The position numbers were made by a program, and so were the translations under genes. Positions 52,675-60,766 of a stretch of 64,000 nucleotides of DNA are shown here, in pieces (positions within the stretch are counted from its first letter, which is position 1; every line of letters starts with the position of its first letter). A model generated the notes under the pieces. It was given only the letters and a program-made list of their open reading frames with translations. It ran no database searches and was not told the DNA's origin. The DNA is from Ferrovibrio sp. (GTDB lineage Bacteria > Pseudomonadota > Alphaproteobacteria > Ferrovibrionales > Ferrovibrionaceae). Location of the stretch: contig NZ_JAHBYG010000013.1 in assembly GCF_019636075.1 (NCBI RefSeq), positions 16,154 through 80,153 of the forward strand, in the 5' to 3' direction.

Positions 52675-53439
52675 TTACGCTCTCACCCCCTCGCCGGCCA
52701 GAAACTCAGCCTGCGCATGTTCGAGGATGAAATAATCGGGATTCTGCTGGCGCAGATCCGGCAGGCTGGCTTCCAGGCCGCCAAGATGGAAATTCATCGC
52801 CGCCAGCGCGGCTGCCGCATCATGGCGTTCCAGCGCCTCGGCCACGGCAGCATGTTCCTCGATGGCGCGGCCGATACGGCCGGGAAAAGGCAGGGTCAGG
52901 CGGCGCAACCGGTCGACCTGGAATTTCACCTGCCGCACCAGCGCCCACAGGCCGGGATAGCCCGCAGCCTCGGCAATCGCGGCATGAAAGGCTTCGTCGG
53001 CATGATGGAAAGCCTCATGATCACCGGCGGCCTCCGCCTCGCGCTGACGCTCCAGAATGGCACGCAGGCCGGTAAGCTGGCTGCGGCTGGCGCGTTCGGC
53101 GGCCTGGCGCACCGCCACCTCCTCCAGCGCCCGGCGCACCACGATGGCTTCCATCAGCTTGCCCACCGGAATGCGGCTCACACGGCTGCCGGATTTCGGC
53201 ACGATCTCCACCAGGTCTTCATCGGCAAGGCGCAGCAAGGCTTCACGCACAGGCGTGCGGCTTACGCCGAAATGCCGGGCCAGATCGTTTTCGGAAAGCG
53301 CCACGCCCGGCGGCAGCGCCAGGGCCAGGATGTCGTCACGCAGCCGCTCATGCACCTGGGCCGCCGCCGTGGCGCGCGTGGCCAGACTGCGGCGCCAAGC
53401 CTCAGCGTCGAAGGCCGCCATGCGTGCCTCGCTCGCCAT
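52675..53439 (-). CDS. GntR/FadR-family transcriptional regulator
   Basis: 254 aa from the ATG at 53439 behind GGGAGGG. Winged helix: AQVHERLRDDILALALPPGVALSENDLARHFGVSRTPVREALLRLADEDLVEIVPKSGSRVSRI. The C-terminal FCD domain carries Asp/His ligands in HHADEAFHAAIAEAAG and AIEEHAAVAEALERHDAAAALAAMNFHL. It lies just upstream of dctP on the same strand and probably represses the TRAP/enolase-family locus. A palindrome precedes its own start. Confidence 0.93.
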   Translation of the reverse strand: MASEARMAAFDAEAWRRSLATRATAAAQVHERLRDDILALALPPGVALSENDLARHFGVSRTPVREALLRLADEDLVEIVPKSGSRVSRIPVGKLMEAIVVRRALEEVAVRQAAERASRSQLTGLRAILERQREAEAAGDHEAFHHADEAFHAAIAEAAGYPGLWALVRQVKFQVDRLRRLTLPFPGRIGRAIEEHAAVAEALERHDAAAALAAMNFHLGGLEASLPDLRQQNPDYFILEHAQAEFLAGEGVRA

Positions 53440-53464
53440 GTCCCTCCCCGGACGGTTCTTCTGA

Positions 53465-53486
53465 CATATCTTGCATGTAAGATATG
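53465..53486. promoter_or_regulatory. Palindromic operator before the GntR gene
   Basis: CATATCTT (53465-53472) and AAGATATG (53479-53486) are perfect arms around GCATGT, 25 bases before the GntR ATG. The TTGCATGTAA core is AT-rich. It is a likely autoregulatory FCD-family operator; no copy was found before dctP or the enolase-family gene. Confidence 0.7.
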
Positions 53487-53563
53487 AGTTGCGCAAAGCC
53501 GAGTCAACCACCCTTCCTGGCGCAAGCCGGAACCGCACAACGTGAAAGGGATGAGGCCGGGCC

Positions 53564-54007
53564 TCAATCGGTACTTGGCAGGACCAGTTTGGACCGGATT
53601 TGCGCCAGCGGCCGGCCGGATACCTTATCCACCACGATGGGCTCGAGCGCCACACCGGTATTGGCATCGGCGAGATAGCTTGTGCCGCCCTCGCCATGAT
53701 GGCGCCGGCCCCAGGCGCCTATTGCGGCCAGGATCGGCAGGAAATCGCGGCCCTTAGCCGTCAGCACATATTCATCGCGCGGCGGACGATCTGAATAGCG
53801 CCGCTTTTCCAGCAGGCCATGTTTGGTCAGGGCTGCCAGGCGGCGCGTAAGAATATTCGGCGCAATGCCAAGGCTGGTGCGGAACTGATCGAAGCGGCGC
53901 GCGCCATAGCCGGCATCGCGCAGGATCATCATGCTCCACGCATCGCCAACCCGCAGCAAGGCGCGGGCGACGGGGCAGGTTCCTTGGGAAAATTTTTCAG
54001 CATCCAT
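53564..54007 (-). CDS. HxlR-family transcriptional regulator
   Basis: 147 aa from the ATG at 54007. HxlR pattern: CPVARALLRVGDAWSMMILRDAGYGARRFDQFRTSLGIAPNILTRRLAALTKHGLLEKRRYSDRPPRDEYVLTAKGRDFLPILAAIGAWGRRH. Cys11 occupies the redox-sensing position used in YodB/HypR-type members that detect quinones or disulfide stress. It is divergent from an SDR gene; the intergenic inverted repeat is its probable operator. Confidence 0.9.
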   Translation of the reverse strand: MDAEKFSQGTCPVARALLRVGDAWSMMILRDAGYGARRFDQFRTSLGIAPNILTRRLAALTKHGLLEKRRYSDRPPRDEYVLTAKGRDFLPILAAIGAWGRRHHGEGGTSYLADANTGVALEPIVVDKVSGRPLAQIRSKLVLPSTD

Positions 54008-54020
54008 TGCCTTATGGTAC

Positions 54021-54050
54021 ATAGTTACTATCATTTTGCAAGTAACATAT
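54021..54050. promoter_or_regulatory. Inverted repeat between HxlR and SDR genes
   Basis: GTTACT (54024-54029) and AGTAAC (54041-54046) are perfect inverted arms with an 11-base spacer, in an AT-rich 67-base divergent promoter region. TACT...AGTA half sites are typical for HxlR/YodB proteins. Confidence 0.7.
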
Positions 54051-54074
54051 TCTTCCCCACTGATGGAGCACCCC

Positions 54075-54860
54075 ATGAGCAACCCCAAGAGCACCGCCCT
54101 CGTCACCGGCGCATCCACCGGGATCGGCGCGGTTTATGCCGATCGCCTGGCCAAACGCGGATACAACCTCGTACTGGTCGCCAGAGATGCAGGGCGCCTG
54201 GACGCCGTGGCCGCCAGGATCCGCAAACAGGCGGATGTGAGCATTGAAATCATCGCCGCCGACCTGACGCAGGAAGCCGCGCTGGCCCAGATCGAAGCCA
54301 GATTGGCGAAAAGCGACATTACGCTGCTGATCAATAATGCCGGCATGGCGTTGCAGGGCAGCATCCTGGAAAACGGCAGTGCCGAATTGTCGCGCATCGT
54401 CGCACTCAACGTAACCGCCCCCACCCGCCTGGCTGCGGCAGCCGGCAAGGCTTTCCTCGCCAAGGGCGATGGCGCCATCATCAATATTTCTTCAGTGCTC
54501 GCCCTGGTGCCGGAAATGTTCGAAGGGGTTTATAGCGGCACCAAGGCATATCTGCTCAATCTCAGCCAGGCGATGGCGGCGCAACTGAAAGATAAGGGCG
54601 TTTATGTGCAGGCGGTGCTGCCGGGCGCCACCCGCACGGAAATCTGGGAAAAGGCCGGGCGCGACCCGAACAGCTTTCCCGAAGGCTTCCTGATGGAAGT
54701 GGACGATCTGGTGGATGCCGCGCTTGTGGGCTTCGACCGCAAGGAAGCCATCACGATTCCGCCGCTGCATGACGAAAGCCAGTTCACCGCCATGCTGCAG
54801 GCCCGCGCCGCCATGGCGCCGAATCTTTCAAAAAGCCAGGTGGCGCCGCGCTATCGATGA
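54075..54860 (+). CDS. SDR-family oxidoreductase controlled with HxlR
   Basis: 261 aa from the ATG at 54075 (GGAG 6 bases before). SDR motifs: ALVTGASTGIGAVYADRLAKRGYNLVLVARDAGRL, NNAGMALQG, IINISSVLALVPEMFEGVYSGTKAYLLNLS with S-Y-x3-K catalysis. The C-terminal extension (NSFPEGFLMEVDDLVDAALVGFDRKEAITIPPL) is seen in the YdfG/DltE-like group. Divergent from hxlR, so probably induced by electrophilic or quinone stress; substrate unknown. Confidence 0.92.
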   Translation: MSNPKSTALVTGASTGIGAVYADRLAKRGYNLVLVARDAGRLDAVAARIRKQADVSIEIIAADLTQEAALAQIEARLAKSDITLLINNAGMALQGSILENGSAELSRIVALNVTAPTRLAAAAGKAFLAKGDGAIINISSVLALVPEMFEGVYSGTKAYLLNLSQAMAAQLKDKGVYVQAVLPGATRTEIWEKAGRDPNSFPEGFLMEVDDLVDAALVGFDRKEAITIPPLHDESQFTAMLQARAAMAPNLSKSQVAPRYR

Positions 54861-54864
54861 ATGG

Positions 54865-55770
54865 CTAGCAGCCATCCTTAGGCAGCATCTCCAGATGCTG
54901 CAGGGTAGCGCGGATGGCATAGTCGCCGTAATCGAACACGATATCGTCGGATACGCCATTCTCGAACAGGCGGAAGGCGATCTCGTAATCCGGCACGTCG
55001 CTTTTCTTGGCGGAGTTGAAATAGCCCAGCCGGACCTGCCAGTAGCGCAGGCCGGCCAGCGGCTTTGCCGGACCATCGGCCCGGCCATCCACACCGGGCT
55101 GGCCTTCAGCCGGCGCGGTGCGGGTGCGGCCGATAAAACCGCCGATCGCCGCATAGCCATCCACCGACGAGCCATCGAACACATCGGCCTGCAGCGTATT
55201 CACGCCGGCACGGGCGGCCTCGATCAGCCGGATGGTATGTTCGGTGGGAAACATCGCGCCGGGCGGCAGCAGCAATTCGTTGTCGTCGGGCTGGCTGAAG
55301 TTGATCTTGCCGCCATTGGCCGCCACCCTGCCCTCGCCCACCAATTCCTCTTCGTCGTCGCCATCCACCTGCTCACGCATGCGGAACTGGAACCGCTTGC
55401 CATCGCGGCTCTCGAAGGAACCGAGTGTCATGTCGGTGACCTGCCCGCCATCCTCGGTATTGACCTCGAGGAGAAAGCGCTGGTTCAGCACATAGCCTTC
55501 GCAGCTATTGAGGAATTCCAGGCTCAGCGCGCCGCTCACGCCCTGGCGGTAGTTGCGCACATCATGGCGGGCGATGGAGAGTGCATAAACCGCGCGATGC
55601 GAGGCCAGATTGCGGCCGATCTCGGCGCGGATCGCGGAAGCCGGGCCAGAAGCCGAACTGGCATCGTTGGCAGCCAGCGTGGGGTTGCCGGGCAATCCGA
55701 GAGTCAAGCCGACTACCAGGCCGGGCAGCATGCCAGCCAGGAAACTCAGAACGCCTACCATGCGACGCAT
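54865..55770 (-). CDS. EipB/DUF1849 envelope integrity protein
   Basis: 301 aa from the ATG at 55770, chosen because the following residues form a proper signal peptide (VGVLSFLAGMLPGLVVGLTLGLPGNPTLAA); an ATG at 55845 is possible. The EipB beta-spiral core is visible: HRAVYALSIARHDVRNYRQGVSGALSLEFLNSCEGYVLNQRFLL, LGSFESRDGKRFQFRMREQVDGDDEEELVGEG and YEIAFRLFENGVSDDIVFDYGDYAIRATLQHLEML. EipB supports envelope integrity in Brucella. The two cysteines (in NSCEG and at the C-terminus) may form the family disulfide. Confidence 0.88.
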   Translation of the reverse strand: MRRMVGVLSFLAGMLPGLVVGLTLGLPGNPTLAANDASSASGPASAIRAEIGRNLASHRAVYALSIARHDVRNYRQGVSGALSLEFLNSCEGYVLNQRFLLEVNTEDGGQVTDMTLGSFESRDGKRFQFRMREQVDGDDEEELVGEGRVAANGGKINFSQPDDNELLLPPGAMFPTEHTIRLIEAARAGVNTLQADVFDGSSVDGYAAIGGFIGRTRTAPAEGQPGVDGRADGPAKPLAGLRYWQVRLGYFNSAKKSDVPDYEIAFRLFENGVSDDIVFDYGDYAIRATLQHLEMLPKDGC

Positions 55771-55885
55771 ACCGCGACCGAATCCCTTGCCGAGCGGGGA
55801 ACACACCCTCACAATATCCGCACCCCAGGCGGACGCAACAAACATCCGCTTGTATTGTTGAAAAATAACGGAAAAAACTCCCGAG

Positions 55886-56854
55886 ATGGCAAGACAATCG
55901 ATTCTGCTTACCCGCCGCCTGCCGCCCCAGGTGGAAGCCCGCGCCCGCGCCAGCTACGACGTGATCGACAATCCGGACGACCGCATCCTGACCCCGCAGG
56001 AACTGCGCGAACGCGCCCACAACGGCAAGGTGGCCGCATTGCTGGTCTGCACCAGCGAAAAGGTGGACGAGACCCTGCTGGCGCAATTGCCGGACAGCCT
56101 GAAGGCGGTGGCCACCTTCTCGGTGGGTTACGACCATATCGACGTAGCGGCCTGCAAGGCACGCGGCATCATGGCCACCAACACCCCGGATGTGCTGACC
56201 GACAGCACCGCCGATATCGCCATGCTGCTGCTGCTGGGTGCGGCCCGCCGGGCCTATGAGGGCGACCGGCTGGTGCGCGCGGGCGAGTGGAAAGGCTGGC
56301 ATACAATGATGCTGCTGGGTGTGCAGCCGGGCGGCAAAAGGCTGGGCATCTTCGGCATGGGCCGGATCGGCCAGGCAGTGGCGCAGCGTGCCCGGGCTTT
56401 CGGTATGCGAATCCATTACCACAACCGCAGCCGCCTGGCGCCGGAGCAGGAAGCCGGGGCGGAGTATCATGCCAGCCCGGAAAGCCTGCTGCGAGTGAGC
56501 GACTTCCTCTGCCTGAACGCCCCGTCCAGCCCGGCAACACGCGGCTTTCTGAACAGCGAACGCATCGCCCTGCTGCCGGAAGGCGCCATCGTGGTGAATA
56601 CCGCACGCGGCGACCTGGTGGTGGACGACGACCTGATCGCCGCCCTGCAAAGCGGCCGGGTGCGCGCCGCCGGGCTGGATGTGTTTGCCAACGAACCCGC
56701 TCTGCATCCGGGCTATGCCGGGCTGCCCAACACCCTGCTGCTGCCGCATCTGGGCAGCGCCACCATCGAGACCCGGGATGCCATGGGCTTTACGGCGCTA
56801 GACAATATCGATGCCGTGCTGGCCGGCCGAGCAGCGCCCAATCCGCTGTGGTAG
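55886..56854 (+). CDS. D-isomer-specific 2-hydroxyacid dehydrogenase (GRHPR-like)
   Basis: 322 aa. It reduces glyoxylate or hydroxypyruvate with NAD(P)H. Rossmann motif GIFGMGRIGQAVAQRA with HYHNRSRL suggesting NADP, catalytic Arg in VVNTARGDLVVDD, Glu in DVFANEPALHPGY and His in LPHLGSATIETR, all in the expected order. It shares a 115-base divergent region with eipB; the diguanylate cyclase and its sigma-54 promoter follow. Confidence 0.93.
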   Translation: MARQSILLTRRLPPQVEARARASYDVIDNPDDRILTPQELRERAHNGKVAALLVCTSEKVDETLLAQLPDSLKAVATFSVGYDHIDVAACKARGIMATNTPDVLTDSTADIAMLLLLGAARRAYEGDRLVRAGEWKGWHTMMLLGVQPGGKRLGIFGMGRIGQAVAQRARAFGMRIHYHNRSRLAPEQEAGAEYHASPESLLRVSDFLCLNAPSSPATRGFLNSERIALLPEGAIVVNTARGDLVVDDDLIAALQSGRVRAAGLDVFANEPALHPGYAGLPNTLLLPHLGSATIETRDAMGFTALDNIDAVLAGRAAPNPLW

Positions 56855-56912
56855 CGGCAGAATTTGCCGGGGCGAAATCTGTCGAAAAGCCGGAAAACCG
56901 ATAAATATTGAT

Positions 56913-56928
56913 TGGCACGGGGGTTGCT
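56913..56928 (+). promoter_or_regulatory. Perfect sigma-54 promoter of the diguanylate cyclase gene
   Basis: TGGCACG, four bases (GGGG), TTGCT: an exact -24/-12 match. Predicted start of transcription is near 56939, 26 bases before the chosen ATG. An activator site was not recognised. Confidence 0.85.
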
Positions 56929-56964
56929 ACGATACCTGTGAAACAGGTTTGTTCGGGTATCACC

Positions 56965-57720
56965 ATGACCATCGCCCTTTCCAGCCGGCGCTTTGCCGCC
57001 AACGACCAGGACCAGCAGGCCCAGCTGCCCAGCTGGGCCACCACCCGTGTGCCGGCCTTTGGCAGCCCGCTGCCCGAGGATGCGCGCCCCGGCTTTGCCA
57101 GCCTGGTGTTGCGCCTGCGCCTGGCCTTGCGCCGGGATACCAGCCCGCAACGGATGGAATTGCTGGATCAGATCCTGGACGTGGCGGCCGAAAGCGAACA
57201 GCGCATGGCCGACCAGGCACGCCGCATCGCCGAGCTTGAGGCGCTGTGCGGCTCCGACGAACTGACCGGCCTGCCCAATCGCCGCGCCTTCGAATCCCAT
57301 ATGCAGCGCGAATTGGCCCATGCCCGCCGGCACAAAGGTTCCGGCGTGCTGGGCTTTCTCGACCTCGACGATTTCAAGGGCATCAACGACCGCCACGGCC
57401 ATGCCGCCGGCGATGCCTGCCTGATCCATGTGGCGCGCCTGCTGCGCCAAAGCGCCCGGACCACCGATTATGCCGGTCGCCTGCATGGCGACGAATTCGC
57501 CATCTGCCTGCCGGGCATCCCGCTGGTACTGGCCCGCCAGCGCATGAACGAATTGTGCAACACCGTGGCTTCCGAGCCCCTGCTTTGGGGCAAGACACGT
57601 ATAGAGCTTGGCGTGAGCTTCGGCCTCGCCCCGTATGACGCAGACAGCGACCTGCCGGCCCTGTTGCGAGACAGCGACGACGCGATGTATCGCCACAAAC
57701 AAAGCAAGCGGCTCGGTTGA
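56965..57720 (+). CDS. Diguanylate cyclase with HGDEF variant motif
   Basis: 251 aa from the ATG at 56965. Residues 1-90 are not a recognised domain but contain a coiled-coil-like stretch (RRIAELEALCGS). The GGDEF domain shows DELTGLPNRRAFESHMQREL, the metal site FLDLDDFKGINDRHGHAAGD, and the active-site loop HGDEF (174-178), with His replacing the first Gly. The inhibitory I-site R165-T-T-D168 lies exactly 5 residues before. Synthesis of c-di-GMP is likely but weakened or altered activity is possible. A perfect sigma-54 promoter precedes it. Confidence 0.9.
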   Translation: MTIALSSRRFAANDQDQQAQLPSWATTRVPAFGSPLPEDARPGFASLVLRLRLALRRDTSPQRMELLDQILDVAAESEQRMADQARRIAELEALCGSDELTGLPNRRAFESHMQRELAHARRHKGSGVLGFLDLDDFKGINDRHGHAAGDACLIHVARLLRQSARTTDYAGRLHGDEFAICLPGIPLVLARQRMNELCNTVASEPLLWGKTRIELGVSFGLAPYDADSDLPALLRDSDDAMYRHKQSKRLG

Positions 57721-57778
57721 TCCGGCCAGCCGCTTGGGGCTAGATACCCTTCTCGTATCAAGCAGAAGGGTTTTGTCC

Positions 57779-58246
57779 GTGACCACCAGCCATGAAGCGC
57801 GCCTGAAGGCGCTGAATATCGAATTGCCCAACCCCGCCGCCCCGGCCGCCAATTACGTGCCTTACACGATCAGCGGCAAAACCCTGTATGTGGCCGGCCA
57901 GATCACGCTGTGGAATGGCGAATTGAAATATCTGGGCAAGCTGGGTGCCGACATGGAAGTGGCCCAGGGCGTGGAAGCCGCCCGGCTTTGTGGCCTGAAT
58001 CTGATCGCCCAGGCCCGCCATGCCGCCGGTGGTTCGCTCGACAATATCAAGCAGGTGCTGAAGCTGGGCGGCTTCGTCAATTGCACGCCGGATTTCATCC
58101 AGCATCCGGTGGTGGTGAACGGCGCCTCGGATTTGATGGTGCAGGTGTTTGGCGATGCCGGCAAACATGCCCGCTTTGCGGTGGGCGCCGTATCGCTGCC
58201 GCGCGGCGTGGCCGTGGAAGTGGATGCCATCTTTGAATTGGTTTGA
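57779..58246 (+). CDS. RidA-family protein, tandem copy 1
   Basis: 155 aa from a GTG start after AGAAGGG. The RidA-like fold of the larger (about 150 aa) subfamily: YVPYTISGKTLYVAGQITLWNGELKYLGKLGADMEVAQGVEAARLCGLNLIAQARHAAGGSLDNIKQVLKLGGFVNCTPDF and QVFGDAGKHARFAVGAVSLPRGVAVEVDAIFELV, which keeps the Arg in the closing strand region. It may deaminate reactive enamines. A paralogue starts 20 bases downstream. Confidence 0.92.
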   Translation: MTTSHEARLKALNIELPNPAAPAANYVPYTISGKTLYVAGQITLWNGELKYLGKLGADMEVAQGVEAARLCGLNLIAQARHAAGGSLDNIKQVLKLGGFVNCTPDFIQHPVVVNGASDLMVQVFGDAGKHARFAVGAVSLPRGVAVEVDAIFELV

Positions 58247-58265
58247 ACCCGAGACGGTCTGAATC

Positions 58266-58733
58266 ATGGGGCGGATAGCCGCGCGCCTGGCCGAACTTGG
58301 CCTGACCTTGCCACCGGTTTACCAGCCGGTGGCAAACTATATCGGCTGGCGCCGGCAGGGCCGCGAATTATGGGTGGCCGGCATGGGGCCGACCTGGGAC
58401 AAAACCGTGCGCTATTCCGGCAAGGTGGGAAACGCGCTCAGCCTGGAGGATGGGATCAAGGCCGCCCGCCTCACCGGCCTGAACCTGCTGGCCCAGGCGG
58501 CCGAGGCGCTGGATGGCGACCTGGACCGGATCGCCGGTTGCCTCAAGGTATTCGTGCTGGTGAATGCCCAGCCGGATTTCACCGACGCCCATCGCGTGGC
58601 CGATGGCGTGACGGATCAATTGGTGGAAGTGTTGGGCGATATCGGCCGCCCGGTGCGCAGCGCGATTGCGGCGCCTTCGCTGCCGATCAATATCTCCACC
58701 GAAGCCGACGCCCTGTTTCTGCTGCATAGCTGA
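58266..58733 (+). CDS. RidA-family protein, tandem copy 2
   Basis: 155 aa, same subfamily as the preceding gene: YIGWRRQGRELWVAGMGPTWDKTVRYSGKVGNALSLEDGIKAARLTGLNLLAQAAEALDGDLDRIAGCLKVFVLVNAQPDF and GDIGRPVRSAIAAPSLPINISTEADALFLL. Identity with copy 1 looks low, and the closing strand has ISTEADALF in place of VEVDAIF, so the two probably diverged in substrate or oligomerise together. 19 bases separate the two genes. Confidence 0.92.
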   Translation: MGRIAARLAELGLTLPPVYQPVANYIGWRRQGRELWVAGMGPTWDKTVRYSGKVGNALSLEDGIKAARLTGLNLLAQAAEALDGDLDRIAGCLKVFVLVNAQPDFTDAHRVADGVTDQLVEVLGDIGRPVRSAIAAPSLPINISTEADALFLLHS

Positions 58734-58747
58734 TCGAGTAGCGCATC

Positions 58748-59497
58748 ATGAGTGATCCCACACCGAAATGGCTGACCAAAACGCCGGTGGCGCATCGTGG
58801 ATTGCACGATATCGCCAAGGGCGTGCCAGAGAATTCCCGCCTCGCCTTCAGCAAAGCGATCGAAGGCGGCTATGCCATCGAGCTGGATGTGCGCATCACC
58901 GGCGATGGCCAGGTGGTGGTGTTTCACGATCCGCAACTGGACCGGCTTTGCGGCAAACCCGGCATCGTGCGCTATCTCAGCCTGACCGAACTGAAAAAGC
59001 AGAAGCTGCTGGGCACCGAGGAAACCGTGCCTTCGCTGCATGACGTGCTGGACCTGGTGAATGGCCGCGTGCCGCTGCTGGTGGAAATCAAGAAAGACAA
59101 TGCCGAATCCGCCGGCCAGCTTGAACAGGCCGTGGCCAACATGCTGGCGCATTATCCCGGGCCGGTGGCGGTGCAGAGTTTCAGCCCGCGCACGGTCAAA
59201 TGGTTCCGGCATCACGCACCGCATCTGCCGCGCGGCCAGATTGCCTGCCATTTGAGCGACATGGGCAAGAACCTGAACTGGCTGCAGCGCCGCGTGCTGC
59301 GCTGGATGCTTTTCAATTTCCATGGCGAGCCGATGTTTCTGGCCTACGACGTGAACGACCTGCCCTCGCCGCTCACCGCCGCCTATCGCGCGCGCGGCTT
59401 GCCGGTGATTTCCTGGACCATCCGCAGCAAGGAACAACGCGCCCGCGCCGGCGCCCATGCCGATAACGTGATCTTCGAGGAGCTTTCAGCGGCGTGA
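58748..59497 (+). CDS. Glycerophosphodiester phosphodiesterase
   Basis: 249 aa TIM barrel that hydrolyses glycerophosphodiesters to glycerol-3-phosphate and alcohol. Catalytic features: AHRGLHDIAKGVPENSRLAF (first His and Arg), YAIELDVRITGDGQVVVFHD (Glu, Asp and second His), VPLLVEIK with the Lys/Glu pair, and WTIRSKEQ near the end. Length matches cytoplasmic UgpQ. Its stop overlaps the next GTG by 4 bases. Confidence 0.94.
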   Translation: MSDPTPKWLTKTPVAHRGLHDIAKGVPENSRLAFSKAIEGGYAIELDVRITGDGQVVVFHDPQLDRLCGKPGIVRYLSLTELKKQKLLGTEETVPSLHDVLDLVNGRVPLLVEIKKDNAESAGQLEQAVANMLAHYPGPVAVQSFSPRTVKWFRHHAPHLPRGQIACHLSDMGKNLNWLQRRVLRWMLFNFHGEPMFLAYDVNDLPSPLTAAYRARGLPVISWTIRSKEQRARAGAHADNVIFEELSAA

Positions 59498-60660
59498 GCG
59501 GGCTTTCCATCCGCGTGCTGAAAACCATCGCCGAGATAGCAGCGGCGGAATGGGATGCCTGCGCGGGCGACGACAACCCTTTCGTGGCCCATGCCTTTCT
59601 GAATGCCCTTGAACAGGCTGGCTGCGTTACGCCGCGCCAAGGCTGGCAACCCACTCATCTGGTGGCCGCAAACGATAGCGGCGCCGTGCTGGGCTGTATG
59701 CCGCTTTATTTCAAGGGCCACAGCCAGGGTGAATATATCTTCGATCATGGCTGGGCCGAAGCCTATGAACGGGCCGGCGGCCGCTATTATCCCAAGCTGC
59801 TCTGCGCCGTGCCATTCTCGCCGGTAACCGGCCCGCGCCTGCTCTGCCATCCCGATGCGGATGCACAGGCGGTGCGCGCTGCATTGCTGGGCGGTGCGCT
59901 GGCGCTTGCCGAACGCCATGGCATTTCTTCGCTGCACCTGAATTTCCTCACGCCTGAGGAAAACGATTTTGCCGTGGCCCAGGGCCTGCTGCCACGCCTG
60001 GGCGAACAATTCCACTGGCATAACGATGGCTATGGCGATTTCGAGGATTTCCTGGCCGCCCTGGCCTCGCGCAAGCGCAAGGCGATCAAGCGCGAACGAC
60101 GCGAGGCGGCGGCGCCAGGCATAGAAATTCTGCGGCTGAGCGGCAACGACCTGACGCCCGCGCATTGGGATGCATTCTACGATTTCTACATGGATACCGG
60201 CAGCCGCAAATGGGGCCGGCCCTATCTGAACCGCGATTTCTTCACCCGCCTGCATGAAACCATGGCAGACAAAATCCTGCTGGTGATGGCGCGGCGTAAC
60301 GGGCAATGGATTGCCGGTGCCTGGAACATGCTGGGTAGCGACACATTGTTCGGCCGCAACTGGGGCTGCATCGAACATCACCCCTTCCTGCATTTCGAAT
60401 GCTGCTATTACCAGGCCATCGAGCATGCGATAGAGCATGGCCTTGCCCGCGTGGAAGCCGGCGCCCAGGGCGAACACAAGCTGGCGCGCGGCTATCTGCC
60501 GGCGCCGATCCATTCCGCCCATTGGATCACCGACCCCGGCTTCCGCCGCGCCGTGGCCAATTACCTCAATGAAGAACGCGATCACATGTTGGGGCTGATC
60601 GAGGCGCTGGATGCCCATTCGCCCTTCCGGCAGACCGAGGCCGAGCCGGAAACGGAGTAA
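59494..60660 (+). CDS. FemAB-like/GNAT acyltransferase (COG3146, PF04339-type)
   Basis: 388 aa, GTG start overlapping the GDPD stop. The family pattern is DNPFVAHAFLNALEQAGCVTPRQGWQPTHLVAANDSGAVLGCMPLYFKGHSQGEYIFDHGWAEAY, LHLNFLTPEENDFA, FEDFLAALASRKRKAIKRERREA, and GRNWGCIEHHPFLHFECCYYQAIEHAIEHGLARVEAGAQGEHKLARGYLP. Annotated broadly as peptidogalycan biosynthesis or N-acyltransferase; the acceptor is unknown. The GDPD pair suggests an envelope or lipid headgroup role. Confidence 0.88.
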   Translation: MSGLSIRVLKTIAEIAAAEWDACAGDDNPFVAHAFLNALEQAGCVTPRQGWQPTHLVAANDSGAVLGCMPLYFKGHSQGEYIFDHGWAEAYERAGGRYYPKLLCAVPFSPVTGPRLLCHPDADAQAVRAALLGGALALAERHGISSLHLNFLTPEENDFAVAQGLLPRLGEQFHWHNDGYGDFEDFLAALASRKRKAIKRERREAAAPGIEILRLSGNDLTPAHWDAFYDFYMDTGSRKWGRPYLNRDFFTRLHETMADKILLVMARRNGQWIAGAWNMLGSDTLFGRNWGCIEHHPFLHFECCYYQAIEHAIEHGLARVEAGAQGEHKLARGYLPAPIHSAHWITDPGFRRAVANYLNEERDHMLGLIEALDAHSPFRQTEAEPETE

Positions 60661-60730
60661 CGCCTAAATCGCCACCACCGCACTTGTTGCGACGGACCAT
60701 GCCCGATATAGCCGCGATGCCGAACCATGG

Positions 60731-60753
60731 ATGCCCGCAACAAATGCCGGCAT
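60731..60753. repeat. Short imperfect inverted repeat, possible dispersed element
   Basis: ATGCCCGC (60731-60738) and GCCGGCAT (60746-60753) are near-complementary (one mismatch) around AACAAAT, in the otherwise empty 106-base gap between the FemAB-like gene and dppC. The GGATGCCCGCAACAA...CGGCATGACG pattern resembles dispersed palindromic repeats seen in alphaproteobacteria. Confidence 0.4.
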
Positions 60754-60766
60754 GACGCATAAAAGG

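Noticed and set aside
60661..60766. A small gene between the FemAB-like and dppC genes
   Set aside because: No start with ribosome site; the only visible structure is a weak inverted repeat.
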